This document shows, in pieces, positions 38,233-46,844 of a stretch of 64,000 nucleotides of DNA. Below the pieces are notes generated by a model, which worked only from the letters and a program-made list of their open reading frames with translations, ran no database searches and was not told the DNA's origin. The DNA is from a virus: the IMG/VR virus record IMGVR_UViG_3300050821_004119, positions 1-64,000 of that record, one strand, 5' to 3'. The position numbers and the translations under genes are program-made. Within the stretch, counting starts at the first letter, position 1, and the number at the start of each line of letters is the position of its first letter.

Positions 38233-39351
38233 ATGTCAACCCAAATTAAGAAAGTGTCATCTTTGACGGAAGCAATTGCATCAATTGTTACCGCTGTTGG
38301 TGAACGTACCCCCTTGAAGGCTTTTGACAAAGTTAAAAAGACTTCTGTCGCGGCGCAGTGCCGTGAAGCCGGAATTACAATTGGGGAATTGGCTGAATCC
38401 CTTGGTTATGGAGATGCCTCTTCATTCCTTAAACAGCAGCTTAATGTCGATACCAAAACTCTTCGCCTCGAAGAACTTTGGACATCTGATGAACTTCACG
38501 GTATGCAACCGGAACTGTTTCTTGATACGATTCTTATGGCTAACCTCAATGCGATGGTTACACATAACTTCGTTACGGAAATTCCGATCAACCGTGGTGA
38601 AATCGTTGTTCGTACGTTCGAAGACGGCGGACAGGTTTATGAAGTCGGACAAGGTGAAACGATTCGCGACGATCAGGGTGTCATCATCCGTCGTACGGTC
38701 TTCATAAAGAAAATTGGTCGTGGTCTTAATTGGTCTTATGAAGAAGAACGTCGTACGCAGTTCCCGCTGATTCAAATCAATTTGATGCGTATCGGCCTTC
38801 GTATGGCTCTTAAAAAGGACCTTGATGTTCTGAACGTGCTTCGCACGGGTATCCCGGCTCAACTGTCGAATGGTTCACAGCCTGCTCAAGCCGCGATTCC
38901 AACCCCAGTGTCAGTGTCTCAGTCGAATACCGCTGGTTCGGGTGTTCCCGCTGGTCAGCTAGTGTTCGCCGACATCGTGCAAATCGTTACCGATATTGCT
39001 AACCGCAATTATCATGGCGACTTCGCAGTGATGAGCCCCGTAACGTACGGTAAGTTCGCCCTTATTCCCCAGGTTTCCAATTACCTCAATGCTGGTCCGA
39101 TGGCGAGCAAGGTTCTTGAAACCGGCGTGATCTCCCACTTCTTCGGTCTGGATCTCTTCATTACGAAGCAAATGCCTGATAATGAAATCCTTGCCGGTCA
39201 AAAAGGCTTCGCTGGAGCGATCTTTGTTGAACAGCCCTTGTTGCTGGAAGAAGAGAAGATCATATCGAAGCAGATCGAACGCTGCCAGGTTACTGAATGC
39301 TACGGACCAATGGTTCTGTACACGCAGGCGCTCACGAGACTTCCTTTCTAG
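38233..39351 (+). CDS. Major capsid protein
   Basis: 372 residues, HK97-fold candidate by position (after scaffold and decoration genes), size, and composition. AAGGAG precedes the ATG. A hairpin follows the gene. Residues about 80-170 include a long strand/helix block (NRGEIVVRTFEDGGQVYEVG), plausible for the E-loop and spine region. Confidence 0.82.
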   Translation: MSTQIKKVSSLTEAIASIVTAVGERTPLKAFDKVKKTSVAAQCREAGITIGELAESLGYGDASSFLKQQLNVDTKTLRLEELWTSDELHGMQPELFLDTILMANLNAMVTHNFVTEIPINRGEIVVRTFEDGGQVYEVGQGETIRDDQGVIIRRTVFIKKIGRGLNWSYEEERRTQFPLIQINLMRIGLRMALKKDLDVLNVLRTGIPAQLSNGSQPAQAAIPTPVSVSQSNTAGSGVPAGQLVFADIVQIVTDIANRNYHGDFAVMSPVTYGKFALIPQVSNYLNAGPMASKVLETGVISHFFGLDLFITKQMPDNEILAGQKGFAGAIFVEQPLLLEEEKIISKQIERCQVTECYGPMVLYTQALTRLPF

Positions 39352-39372
39352 TCTAAAATTAAAGTAAAATAA

Positions 39373-39400
39373 ATAATCCCCCAATCAAACGGGGGATTAT
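39373..39400 (+). terminator. Hairpin behind the capsid gene
   Basis: Stem ATAATCCCCC/GGGGGATTAT (39373-39382 with 39391-39400), 8-nt loop. It lacks a T-run after it (ACTTATCTC), so it may be a partial terminator or a 3' stabiliser of capsid mRNA. Confidence 0.55.
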
Positions 39401-39424
39401 ACTTATCTCTTTAGGAGAAAAATT

Positions 39425-39874
39425 GTGAAGAAATTAATCGCTCTTGTCTCATTTCTTATCGTTAGTTCCTCAATGGCACTTGCACAAAGCATTTCGCTTT
39501 CTCCTTCAGTTGCACAACAGGCTGTGCCACAATTCTCACGTTGCGGTTCAACAATCGCGATTTCGTCCTCGACAGCAGCTACATCACTTCTGACCGATGG
39601 TACGCTTTCATTACTTGGTTTGCATGTTTGCGGTTATACGATTCAGATTGTTTCTGGAACGTCGCCGACATTCAAACTGGTTTACGGAACGCATACTTCT
39701 GCTAATTGCGACACTGGTGCGGTTAATGTGACTGGTGCCTTCGCTGGTACTGGCGTGTACGCTTCTGGTGCTCTTGGCTTGCAGTTGAATATTCCGGCTG
39801 GTCAACAGCTTTGTATCATCGCTGGCGGTACCTCTCCTGTTCTTGCAGGCTACGTGACGTACGGTTCTTGGTAA
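39425..39874 (+). CDS. Secreted protein with signal peptide, 149 aa (GTG start)
   Basis: GTG after TAGGAG. Residues 1-20 (MKKLIALVSFLIVSSSMALA) are a Sec signal with ALA cleavage. The mature part is a Gly/Thr/Ser-rich beta domain with four Cys that could form disulfides (RCGST, LHVCGY, ANCDTG, QLCIIAG). Right behind the capsid gene; export of a head-region protein is odd. No family recognised. Confidence 0.75.
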   Translation: MKKLIALVSFLIVSSSMALAQSISLSPSVAQQAVPQFSRCGSTIAISSSTAATSLLTDGTLSLLGLHVCGYTIQIVSGTSPTFKLVYGTHTSANCDTGAVNVTGAFAGTGVYASGALGLQLNIPAGQQLCIIAGGTSPVLAGYVTYGSW

Positions 39875-39875
39875 C

Positions 39876-40445
39876 ATGAAGACAGCTAAATTCATAGGAA
39901 TGCTAATGGTAGCATTCCTATTAGCCTTTCATCCGGCCATTTCATCAACCATTTATCCTCCGATATATGGTTATTGTTATCAGGTGTCGGTCCCATCCCC
40001 TGCCCCTACAACAGGTCAGGCAACTGTTCCTGTTTGTATTAATGGCGTTCTTCAGTCGTCTGCTGTGATTACAATTGGTCCTACTGCGATTCCGGTTGCA
40101 TTGCCAACCTCGTATCAAACAGCGTTTCCGACGCCAATCCCGACCCCGACTCCAGTTCCAACGCCTGCTGCTGTAGAAACAGAAGTTCCTTCATCTGCTA
40201 CTTCAGTTACATTATTAGCTGCTGGTATTGCGATCAGTGGAGTTACATTCTGCAATAATTCGACGCAAATTGCGTATATCTCGATGGTTACACCTGCTAC
40301 AACAACTAGTTTAGTAACTGCTCTTGGAGCAGAAGTTAGCGGTGTTCCATTCTGTTTCTCGCAAACCTCCCACAGTCTCTATCACGGTGCGTGGTACGGC
40401 ATCTGGGTCTCTGCAAATGGAACAATGACTGTTACTTACTGGTAA
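39876..40445 (+). CDS. Secreted protein with Pro/Thr linker, 189 aa
   Basis: N-terminal signal-like segment MKTAKFIGMLMVAFLLAFHP. A PTPIPTPTPVPTPA linker at about 88-101 separates a small N-terminal part from a beta-rich C-terminal domain with two Cys. One base separates it from the previous stop; no clear SD, so coupling is likely. Possibly a surface fiber or decoration. Function unknown. Confidence 0.68.
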   Translation: MKTAKFIGMLMVAFLLAFHPAISSTIYPPIYGYCYQVSVPSPAPTTGQATVPVCINGVLQSSAVITIGPTAIPVALPTSYQTAFPTPIPTPTPVPTPAAVETEVPSSATSVTLLAAGIAISGVTFCNNSTQIAYISMVTPATTTSLVTALGAEVSGVPFCFSQTSHSLYHGAWYGIWVSANGTMTVTYW

Positions 40446-40455
40446 GGAATTCGTT

Positions 40456-41172
40456 ATGAAAAACCTGATCGCTTCTATTATTCTGATATCCGGTGTACTA
40501 TTTTGTATGCCGGTGCAATCATATGCTACAACTACATCTTTAATTTGTTCAACACCCTCTGGTCTTATAGCCGTTCAGGGCACGACCTGTTCTGCTGCGT
40601 TCACATCTAAGACGACATCGACGGTCCCCGGATTAACCGAAGGACTTTGTGCTAAGGTTGTTAGCGGTGAATTAACTTATGGTTCATGCGGTGGCGGCGG
40701 AACTACGTCTACTCTTGGTGTTACTGGTACCTATAGTGCTCCATTCACTGTTCTTGGCGGATATGCTGGAACTGGTAAAACTGGTTTTGGTTTCTATACC
40801 CTAGGGTCATCGGCAACTGATACTTGCGATGGGCGTATAGGAGAATATCTTGATCTTGTGGTTGACGTTGGTGGAGCCTACAATGGTCCTGATATGACTA
40901 TTGACCATTTTGGACAATTTGGTTTTTGTAAAAGTTTAAATGTGGCCGGTTCTGTTATGACTACAGTTAGTGTGAGTTCACCGTCCTTAGTCACGACTGG
41001 CACATATCAAGATACTTCCGGTGGTCAAGAAGCCACTATGTCTTTGGGACAAACTGGAGCCCCCTCCGGTGGTTGCAGTTCTGGTTCTATTTACACCCGT
41101 TTAGATGGTACGCCTGGTGCAACACTCTACGTATGTCAATCTAGTCTCTGGGTAGCCGCAACTAGTCCGTAG
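40456..41172 (+). CDS. Secreted Cys-containing protein, 238 aa
   Basis: Residues 1-24 form a signal peptide ending SYA. The mature part is Gly/Ser/Thr-rich with beta character and paired Cys (LICSTPSG, GTTCSAAF, LCAKVV, GSCGGGG). The ending SGSIYTRLDGTPGATLYVCQ resembles endings of phage tail-fiber or head-fiber proteins. Third of three consecutive exported genes. Confidence 0.7.
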   Translation: MKNLIASIILISGVLFCMPVQSYATTTSLICSTPSGLIAVQGTTCSAAFTSKTTSTVPGLTEGLCAKVVSGELTYGSCGGGGTTSTLGVTGTYSAPFTVLGGYAGTGKTGFGFYTLGSSATDTCDGRIGEYLDLVVDVGGAYNGPDMTIDHFGQFGFCKSLNVAGSVMTTVSVSSPSLVTTGTYQDTSGGQEATMSLGQTGAPSGGCSSGSIYTRLDGTPGATLYVCQSSLWVAATSP

Positions 41173-41220
41173 TGACAATATTAATAATTTCATATACAAT
41201 ATACTAAAGGAGATTTTCTC

Positions 41221-41802
41221 ATGGCTCTTAGTTCAGAAACACGTCGTAATCTCGATACGCTCGGAATCGCGTATGTTAGTCTCGAAGAAGGCGGATTTTA
41301 TCAAGGAGTTCTGCCTGGTGGATTCTCAGATGTCAAAAGTTTAATATCGTTCCCTGGTCCTAAGGTTGAGTTTAAAGATGAATTCTCACGCGAAATCCTA
41401 GCTTTCAAAGAAATTCCTGAGCCCGTACAAATTCCACATGTCAAGATTTCAAAAGAGAAAAATGACAGAGGAATTTTGGAAGAGAGAGAGAATTCATTCC
41501 TCTCGATGGATCAAGATTCTTTGCATCAGGGTATTCTCGATGCTCTGCAAACCGGCGTGATCCGTTACGTGCCCGATGATGAAATGGCTGAAAAGTACCC
41601 CGAAACTTGGGCGAATCGTCAAGTTAAGAAAACGTGGCGTGGACCGAATGACAAACCCCAGAAGTCTGCTCACCAGTTGGTCGATGAAGCTGAACAGTCA
41701 GATGACTATGCGCGTCATGCACATAAGGTATCTGCTCATGTGAAGGCGACGCAGGCGGCTGTACTCGGTGGACATACTCCTCCGAAACCGCTCTCGAAGT
41801 AA
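41221..41802 (+). CDS. Hypothetical protein, 193 aa
   Basis: Charged protein after AAAGGAG. N-terminal part folded-looking (LGIAYVSLEEGGFYQGVLPG), C-terminal half polar. Placed between capsid and connector genes, so a head-related role is possible. Not recognised. Confidence 0.65.
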   Translation: MALSSETRRNLDTLGIAYVSLEEGGFYQGVLPGGFSDVKSLISFPGPKVEFKDEFSREILAFKEIPEPVQIPHVKISKEKNDRGILEERENSFLSMDQDSLHQGILDALQTGVIRYVPDDEMAEKYPETWANRQVKKTWRGPNDKPQKSAHQLVDEAEQSDDYARHAHKVSAHVKATQAAVLGGHTPPKPLSK

Positions 41803-41816
41803 AGAAATCGTAACAA

Positions 41817-41855
41817 ATTGTCACTAGTATGTCAGTGTGGTATACTAGTGACAAT
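41817..41855 (+). promoter_or_regulatory. Promoter embedded in a long inverted repeat
   Basis: ATTGTCACTAGTAT (41817-41830) and ATACTAGTGACAAT (41842-41855) are perfect 14-bp arms. Inside them TTGTCA (41818-41823), a 17-bp spacer ending TGG and TATACT (41841-41846) make a near-consensus extended -10 promoter. A dimeric repressor or activator on this repeat would directly control it. It reads into the connector genes. Confidence 0.68.
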
Positions 41856-41874
41856 ATAGGAAAGGAGGAATCAG

Positions 41875-42603
41875 ATGATCAGTCTTAGCACGACGCAGGT
41901 TAGAAATTTGTTACAATTGCCAGAACGGCCATACGAAGATACCAGATTTTTCGATGGTAGCAAATTTTACGATCTCGAACGATATGAAATCGTAAGAATT
42001 CTGTCAATGAGCGGCACTGCATCTGGTTCTTCCTATCTCTTTCGCAATGGTCTTGATTTCAATTTGAATTACGACTCAATTGATTTCACTGGTGCTGCTG
42101 TTCCTCCAGATATTAATACGGCGTTCACGACAGATTATACCTATTCACGTCTTGGTTCTTCCTTGGCGAGCAGTGCTGTTGCTAACGCGATTCTGATAAC
42201 AACATTTGATCTTGGTGCAAAATATCCATATGCTTCCACAAGCATTGATGGTATTAACACTGATCAATTGGCTACTTTTGTTTGTGCATTCAAGGCCTGC
42301 GCTGAGATTACGCGCGGCATGTCTGTATCTGAAATCGAACTTGCACAGAAGGTTCGTCGCGGTTCAGTGCTGTTTGATGACAGCAAGAAAACCTCTGACT
42401 TCCTAGATGAAACCCTTAAATGGGAAATGCATTATAAAAAGTATCTTTCTATGGTTCGTCCTCTAGGCATGATCCGTGGATTTAATTTAATTCGTCCGGT
42501 CGTAGGCAATTTGGTATTAGGAGAAGCTGGTCGATTTGCATTTGACGGTTTGTTCGACGGCGTAAATTCTATCAGTGGTGAGCCCTTCGGTGGCGCGTTC
42601 TAA
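41875..42603 (+). CDS. Putative head-tail connector/adaptor protein, 242 aa
   Basis: AAAGGAGG precedes the ATG. First gene after the promoter in the repeat. Position downstream of the capsid genes and upstream of the tail tube suggests an adaptor; no clear motif. C-terminal half helical around residues 130-190. Confidence 0.5.
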   Translation: MISLSTTQVRNLLQLPERPYEDTRFFDGSKFYDLERYEIVRILSMSGTASGSSYLFRNGLDFNLNYDSIDFTGAAVPPDINTAFTTDYTYSRLGSSLASSAVANAILITTFDLGAKYPYASTSIDGINTDQLATFVCAFKACAEITRGMSVSEIELAQKVRRGSVLFDDSKKTSDFLDETLKWEMHYKKYLSMVRPLGMIRGFNLIRPVVGNLVLGEAGRFAFDGLFDGVNSISGEPFGGAF

Positions 42604-43172
42604 TGTCGGTACTCAGGCGTAGTTTGGCGCAACGCGAGTTTAACAATATCCTGAAGCGATCTGCCCCCAGGAAATTGCAATTAATTCGCGCACTCCCATT
42701 AAATTGCACCGGCGGTAACTGCTTCCAAAATGGTCGCGGTTCTGTTTCTGCATTATGCCCGATATGCGACGGAACAGGTTATTTAACTGGTAGTCAATCC
42801 GGTGGGGCCGCGCAAAACCCTCCGTTCTCACAAGCACCCTACGCGACGACTTACCTTATATATGCTGACGTACAGCTTGGGCACGGCCTTTACGGCTCCG
42901 GCGGCGACTATATCAGGCTCATTGCCGATCTTGGTAAGCAAGATATTGGCGATGCTACGATTTTCTGTGAAATGTGGGGAATTGATCACGCGACGGGTAA
43001 GGTTATTTATCCTGTGATCGACCCTACGTTACCGCGACCGGATATGATTATCAGTGTTTATGGCAAGCCTTATAATGTGATCAGAGAGATTATAGCCGAG
43101 ATCGGTAATGAGCAAATTTGCAGAATTTTTAGCGCCAATGAAGGTAGCTTCGGAGTGATGGGTACACGATAA
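42603..43172 (+). CDS. Putative head completion protein with Cys-rich segment, 189 aa
   Basis: Start overlaps the previous stop (TAATG). CTGGNCFQNGRG then CPICDGTG looks like a small zinc-binding site early in the protein. The remainder is beta-rich. Position suggests neck assembly. Function inferred only. Confidence 0.52.
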   Translation: MSVLRRSLAQREFNNILKRSAPRKLQLIRALPLNCTGGNCFQNGRGSVSALCPICDGTGYLTGSQSGGAAQNPPFSQAPYATTYLIYADVQLGHGLYGSGGDYIRLIADLGKQDIGDATIFCEMWGIDHATGKVIYPVIDPTLPRPDMIISVYGKPYNVIREIIAEIGNEQICRIFSANEGSFGVMGTR

Positions 43173-43678
43173 TGTTTAGTGTTGAAGCAATTAATATCCC
43201 TATTGATCTCGAAGCGAAGTTACTGACGGCTCTTTCTCCTGAGAACCTAACGATCAGGACTATTGCAATTGCCAAAGAAGCTGGTACAATATTACTGAAT
43301 CATGCCGTACAGGCTTGTATCGACAGTGTGTACAGTGCTTCAAGTCTAACTACTGATCCAGAACACGAATATGAAAGAACACTAGCATTATTAGATTCAC
43401 ATTATGTCGATGATCAAGACCTGGAACAGTTTATAGGAATTGATCCCACCGCCGAAGCGGTTGATCCTCACTCGGGTAGAGAAATGGTGCTGGATTATGC
43501 GATTCCAATTCATGAGGGGTATACGCAACATTATTTTGGCCACAACACTGGCAATTTTGTTGTCGGCAAGCCGTGGTTTGATCAAACTGTCGCTGAAGCT
43601 GCACCGATCATTACTGCTTTTATCATTGAGGCTTATTCCACAATAGTTGAAGAGATATTAATTGAGGCTTTTAGGTGA
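43172..43678 (+). CDS. Putative head-tail joining protein, 168 aa
   Basis: Helical N-terminus (LEAKLLTALSPENLTIRTIA) and mixed C-terminus. One-base overlap with the gene before. Neck/connector role inferred from order. The stop overlaps the GTG of the HNH gene. Confidence 0.5.
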   Translation: MFSVEAINIPIDLEAKLLTALSPENLTIRTIAIAKEAGTILLNHAVQACIDSVYSASSLTTDPEHEYERTLALLDSHYVDDQDLEQFIGIDPTAEAVDPHSGREMVLDYAIPIHEGYTQHYFGHNTGNFVVGKPWFDQTVAEAAPIITAFIIEAYSTIVEEILIEAFR

Positions 43679-44163
43679 GGAAATTAAATGATCTTAAATT
43701 ACACGATTTAAAAGTCGATGAATTTGAGTATATTATTTCTTATTGTAAAATTCTCAATATTTCAATCTCCAGAAAACATCGTCAATGTCTTTATAATCAC
43801 AGTCATAAAGATACTAGGAAAAGGTTGACTTTTCACAATAGTCCTAGAAGTAAGGCTTATTATCAAGAAAATAAGCAAAAACTAAGTAGCAATCATAAAC
43901 AAAGATTATTGGATCAAAAATCTCAAGTAATTGAAGCATACGGTGGTAAATGTAATTGTTGTGGAGAAACTGGCCCTAAATTTTTATCTATTGATCATAT
44001 TTTTAATGATGGCTCTAAGGTTAGATCAATAGAAGGTAAGGGATCAATGGTTTATTATTACCTAATAAAACATAATTTTCCTAAAGAACGTCATCAGTTG
44101 TTATGCATGAACTGTAATTTTGGTAAACATATGAACGGCGGCATTTGTCCGCATAAGGAATAG
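43675..44163 (+). CDS. HNH homing endonuclease, 162 aa (GTG start)
   Basis: CNCCGETGPKFLSIDHIFND contains Cys93/95/96, Asp107 and His108; LLCMNCNFGKH supplies the second CxxC. This is the HNH endonuclease pattern common in phages. It sits between neck genes, overlapping the first by 4 nt and ending 2 nt before the next, and is more AT-rich than either. A homing insertion that kept the operon readable. Confidence 0.88.
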   Translation: MRKLNDLKLHDLKVDEFEYIISYCKILNISISRKHRQCLYNHSHKDTRKRLTFHNSPRSKAYYQENKQKLSSNHKQRLLDQKSQVIEAYGGKCNCCGETGPKFLSIDHIFNDGSKVRSIEGKGSMVYYYLIKHNFPKERHQLLCMNCNFGKHMNGGICPHKE

Positions 44164-44165
44164 CT

Positions 44166-44666
44166 ATGTACCCAATTGGCGAATCTTTTACGACATTAAT
44201 GTCGGTGGCCTTTCTCAATAGTTTGCAAGATGCAAATATGATATTGCCTACGACCCTGGGTTCTTCTGCGCTCTTTCCCTCGGATAGAATCAAAATCGTA
44301 TTAGGCAATGATGCTGCTGTTGTCGGTTCTAAAGATGTAATTGCTCTTCCTCTTAATCTCCCAACTTCCTTTATAGCTATTGGAAGACCATACGGCACAG
44401 AACATGGGTACTGTGGCGCGGATGTGAATACGGTTGTTCGTTGTTATATTCCCTTTTCCGTGTATGCAATGACAGCCGCAACTCAAGATGATATTGAACA
44501 GCGGTTATTGTTCTCTCGCCAACACCGTCAAAATGTCTATTCCTCTTATGGACTGGATATAATTGTCGCCTATACAAACGTCCGTGGTCGCCCTAGAACT
44601 CCGTCGCCGATCACTGGCCTCTTTGTCGTAGATTATGCCTATGAATTCTATTATGATCGTTCTTGA
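44166..44666 (+). CDS. Putative tail completion/terminator protein, 166 aa
   Basis: AAGGAA upstream. Last gene before late promoter 2 and the tail tube gene. A size of 166 residues is typical of tail terminators, but no motif is diagnostic. Confidence 0.5.
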   Translation: MYPIGESFTTLMSVAFLNSLQDANMILPTTLGSSALFPSDRIKIVLGNDAAVVGSKDVIALPLNLPTSFIAIGRPYGTEHGYCGADVNTVVRCYIPFSVYAMTAATQDDIEQRLLFSRQHRQNVYSSYGLDIIVAYTNVRGRPRTPSPITGLFVVDYAYEFYYDRS

Positions 44667-44667
44667 T

Positions 44668-44714
44668 CTCAGGATTGTGACATAATAGTTATTGATATAA
44701 CACTCTATGTTTTA
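44668..44714 (+). promoter_or_regulatory. Candidate late promoter 2 (motif CTCAGGATTGTGACA)
   Basis: Same blocks and spacings as 35669: CTCAGGATTGTGACA (44668-44682), AATAGTTA (44684-44691), CTATGTTTTA (44705-44714). It lies just before the tail-tube gene. Confidence 0.6.
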
Positions 44715-44766
44715 AGGGTGTATAGCGGATATTATTCTATTTTCATTTTAATTTAGGAGCACTACC

Positions 44767-45486
44767 ATGGCGCAAAAAACTTTAACAGGCCGTAATATCC
44801 GTTGGTATTTCAATGGTAAAGCGTTTGCCATGAGCCGCGTGACTTCATTGAAGCCGGATGTTACCCAGGGACTTGATAAGGTCCTCGAATGCGGTAATCC
44901 CCGGATTATCGAATATGCCAAGAAAGTTCCTGAGAATGCGATTTCTCTTGGTTTCACGATTATTAATAAAGCACAGATGGCTGTTGCTATGGGTCAGTCT
45001 TTGTCCGTATCTGCTGCCGTCGGTGAAGTTCCAGACTTGCCAGACAATATTGACATCGTTGAGCGTCGTATTCAACCCGGTACTGAAGGTACGTTGAGTG
45101 AAACCGTACAGGGTTACACGCTGTATCAAGCGGTCATGGTTGAGAAAAAAGCATGGGATCAAGAAGTTGATAAACTGTTAGCTGCTACGGTTTCTGCGAA
45201 ATCTTCAGAACCCCGCGATTTCGAAGGTATTGCTGGAATCAATTTCCAGAATTTCACTGGCGACGGCTCTACGACTGCGTTTGTTCTTGCTTCACATAGC
45301 GCGAACAACCTGTTAAAAGATGGTACGCTTGTGATTCGTGCGGAAGCGCCTTTGGGCACTGTTCTTAAATACGGTAGTGTCAATGATTACACTGCAGCAA
45401 GCACGTCGTCAACGACAACCGTTACGTTCAATGTTGCACCTGCTTCGTCAAGCGTTGCAAACATTCTTGTGGTCTACGCATCGTAA
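44767..45486 (+). CDS. Putative major tail (tube) protein, 239 aa
   Basis: TAGGAG upstream. Beta-rich, preceded by its own late promoter, and upstream of the chaperone and tape-measure genes: the usual place of the tail tube protein. The C-terminal 80 residues (after SSEPRDFEGIAG) form a separate Ser/Thr-rich domain, perhaps an Ig-like decoration on the tail. Confidence 0.7.
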   Translation: MAQKTLTGRNIRWYFNGKAFAMSRVTSLKPDVTQGLDKVLECGNPRIIEYAKKVPENAISLGFTIINKAQMAVAMGQSLSVSAAVGEVPDLPDNIDIVERRIQPGTEGTLSETVQGYTLYQAVMVEKKAWDQEVDKLLAATVSAKSSEPRDFEGIAGINFQNFTGDGSTTAFVLASHSANNLLKDGTLVIRAEAPLGTVLKYGSVNDYTAASTSSTTTVTFNVAPASSSVANILVVYAS

Positions 45487-45539
45487 GAACTAGAAAAATT
45501 CAAGTGGTTCAAAACCACATCAAATTGAGGAGATTATTC

Positions 45540-46844
45540 ATGAGTTCAGACAAAGTTTCTAATTTAATACCATCGGTAACTACGGCGACCGATGGTATTG
45601 CTATTGCCAAAAGGCATACCATTCTTGCGATAAGCGATTTTGGAACTTCCGGCATCAGCGAGAGTGCCCGTTTACCTCTATACCATTTTCACGAGCAAGG
45701 CCATATCATTTGGCACCTTGCGCTCGGTTTCAATGGTATTGTTGCAACCGTAGATCGCTCTCTGTATCCTTGGGCTGACAGATTGTTGCCGATTTTCCCC
45801 CGCAGTGAAGAGACAAAATTCGGACAACTGCAGATACGCCAGGCGTTAGAGATCGCGAAGCCAAGTATCATTTTGAGTACCTTCGACATTTGGATGACCG
45901 AGTACCTTGTGCATCCTGAAAAATCAAATAGCCTTGACGACGCGACGAAGGAAATTCTGTCGCACCAAAAACGCAAATTTCATCATATTCTTTATTTTCC
46001 TATTGACGGTTTACAAGAAGGTAAATATCTTCCTGTCGGTATGGATGATAGCGTACTAGGCGCAGATTCGCCCATTACGTATTCTAAGTTCTCGCGCGAT
46101 GCCATTAAATTCAATACGAATATTGATGTCCCATTCATACCAATCCCCCACAATCCTGCAATTTACCGACCGCTTGACAAAAAAGAATGCCGTCGTAAGA
46201 TGCACCTCAATGAAGATGCATTTATCGTAGGAATGATTGGTACGAACCAGTATCGAAAATCCTGGGGACATTTCATGGACGGCGTAGTACCACTTGCACA
46301 AAAACACAAGGATGTGCTTATCCTTCCTTATACCAACTGGTCGCAGATGTTAATGGGTGGGGCGGATATTAAGTCACTTATTTACCGCAGTGGACTCGAA
46401 GATCGCGTAATTGATCCTTCTGGATTATGTGGAAAACTGGATGACGAAGGCATGGCGATTTTGTATAATTGTCTCGATGTTTGTGTATTAGCAACCGTTG
46501 GAGAGGGCTGTGGTCTTCCTCCCCTCCGCGCCCGCGCATGCGGTATTCCTGCTCTCGTTACCGCAAATACCAGCAATACCGAATTCTTTGGACATCCCTT
46601 CGAAGGTATTAAAGTAAAAGCAAAATACTTCGACAATTTCGGTTCAAATCTGGAACGATACATTACCGATTCTGACGACCTCCGCGAGAAACTGGAAATC
46701 CTGTACAACAATCCCGAGTTTCGAAACGAAGTAGGACAGGCTGGATTAACGCATATGAAACAATTCGAAGTCGATAAAGTAATGCCACTTTGGGACGATG
46801 TTCTTGCAAAGATTCCTGTTCGCACAGATGAGGTGGCGCAATGA
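45540..46844 (+). CDS. Glycosyltransferase, GT-B fold (group 1/GT4-like)
   Basis: 434 residues from the ATG after GAGGAG at 45540. The C-terminal domain has DVCVLATVGEGCGLPPLRAR... and ACGIPALVTANTSNTEF, matching the E-x7-E/G nucleotide-sugar site of GT-B enzymes (EGxGLPxLEA). The N-terminal domain starts HTILAISDFGTSGISESARL. Between tail-tube and tail-assembly genes, it might glycosylate a tail protein; modification of host surface or DNA is the alternative. Confidence 0.85.
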   Translation: MSSDKVSNLIPSVTTATDGIAIAKRHTILAISDFGTSGISESARLPLYHFHEQGHIIWHLALGFNGIVATVDRSLYPWADRLLPIFPRSEETKFGQLQIRQALEIAKPSIILSTFDIWMTEYLVHPEKSNSLDDATKEILSHQKRKFHHILYFPIDGLQEGKYLPVGMDDSVLGADSPITYSKFSRDAIKFNTNIDVPFIPIPHNPAIYRPLDKKECRRKMHLNEDAFIVGMIGTNQYRKSWGHFMDGVVPLAQKHKDVLILPYTNWSQMLMGGADIKSLIYRSGLEDRVIDPSGLCGKLDDEGMAILYNCLDVCVLATVGEGCGLPPLRARACGIPALVTANTSNTEFFGHPFEGIKVKAKYFDNFGSNLERYITDSDDLREKLEILYNNPEFRNEVGQAGLTHMKQFEVDKVMPLWDDVLAKIPVRTDEVAQ

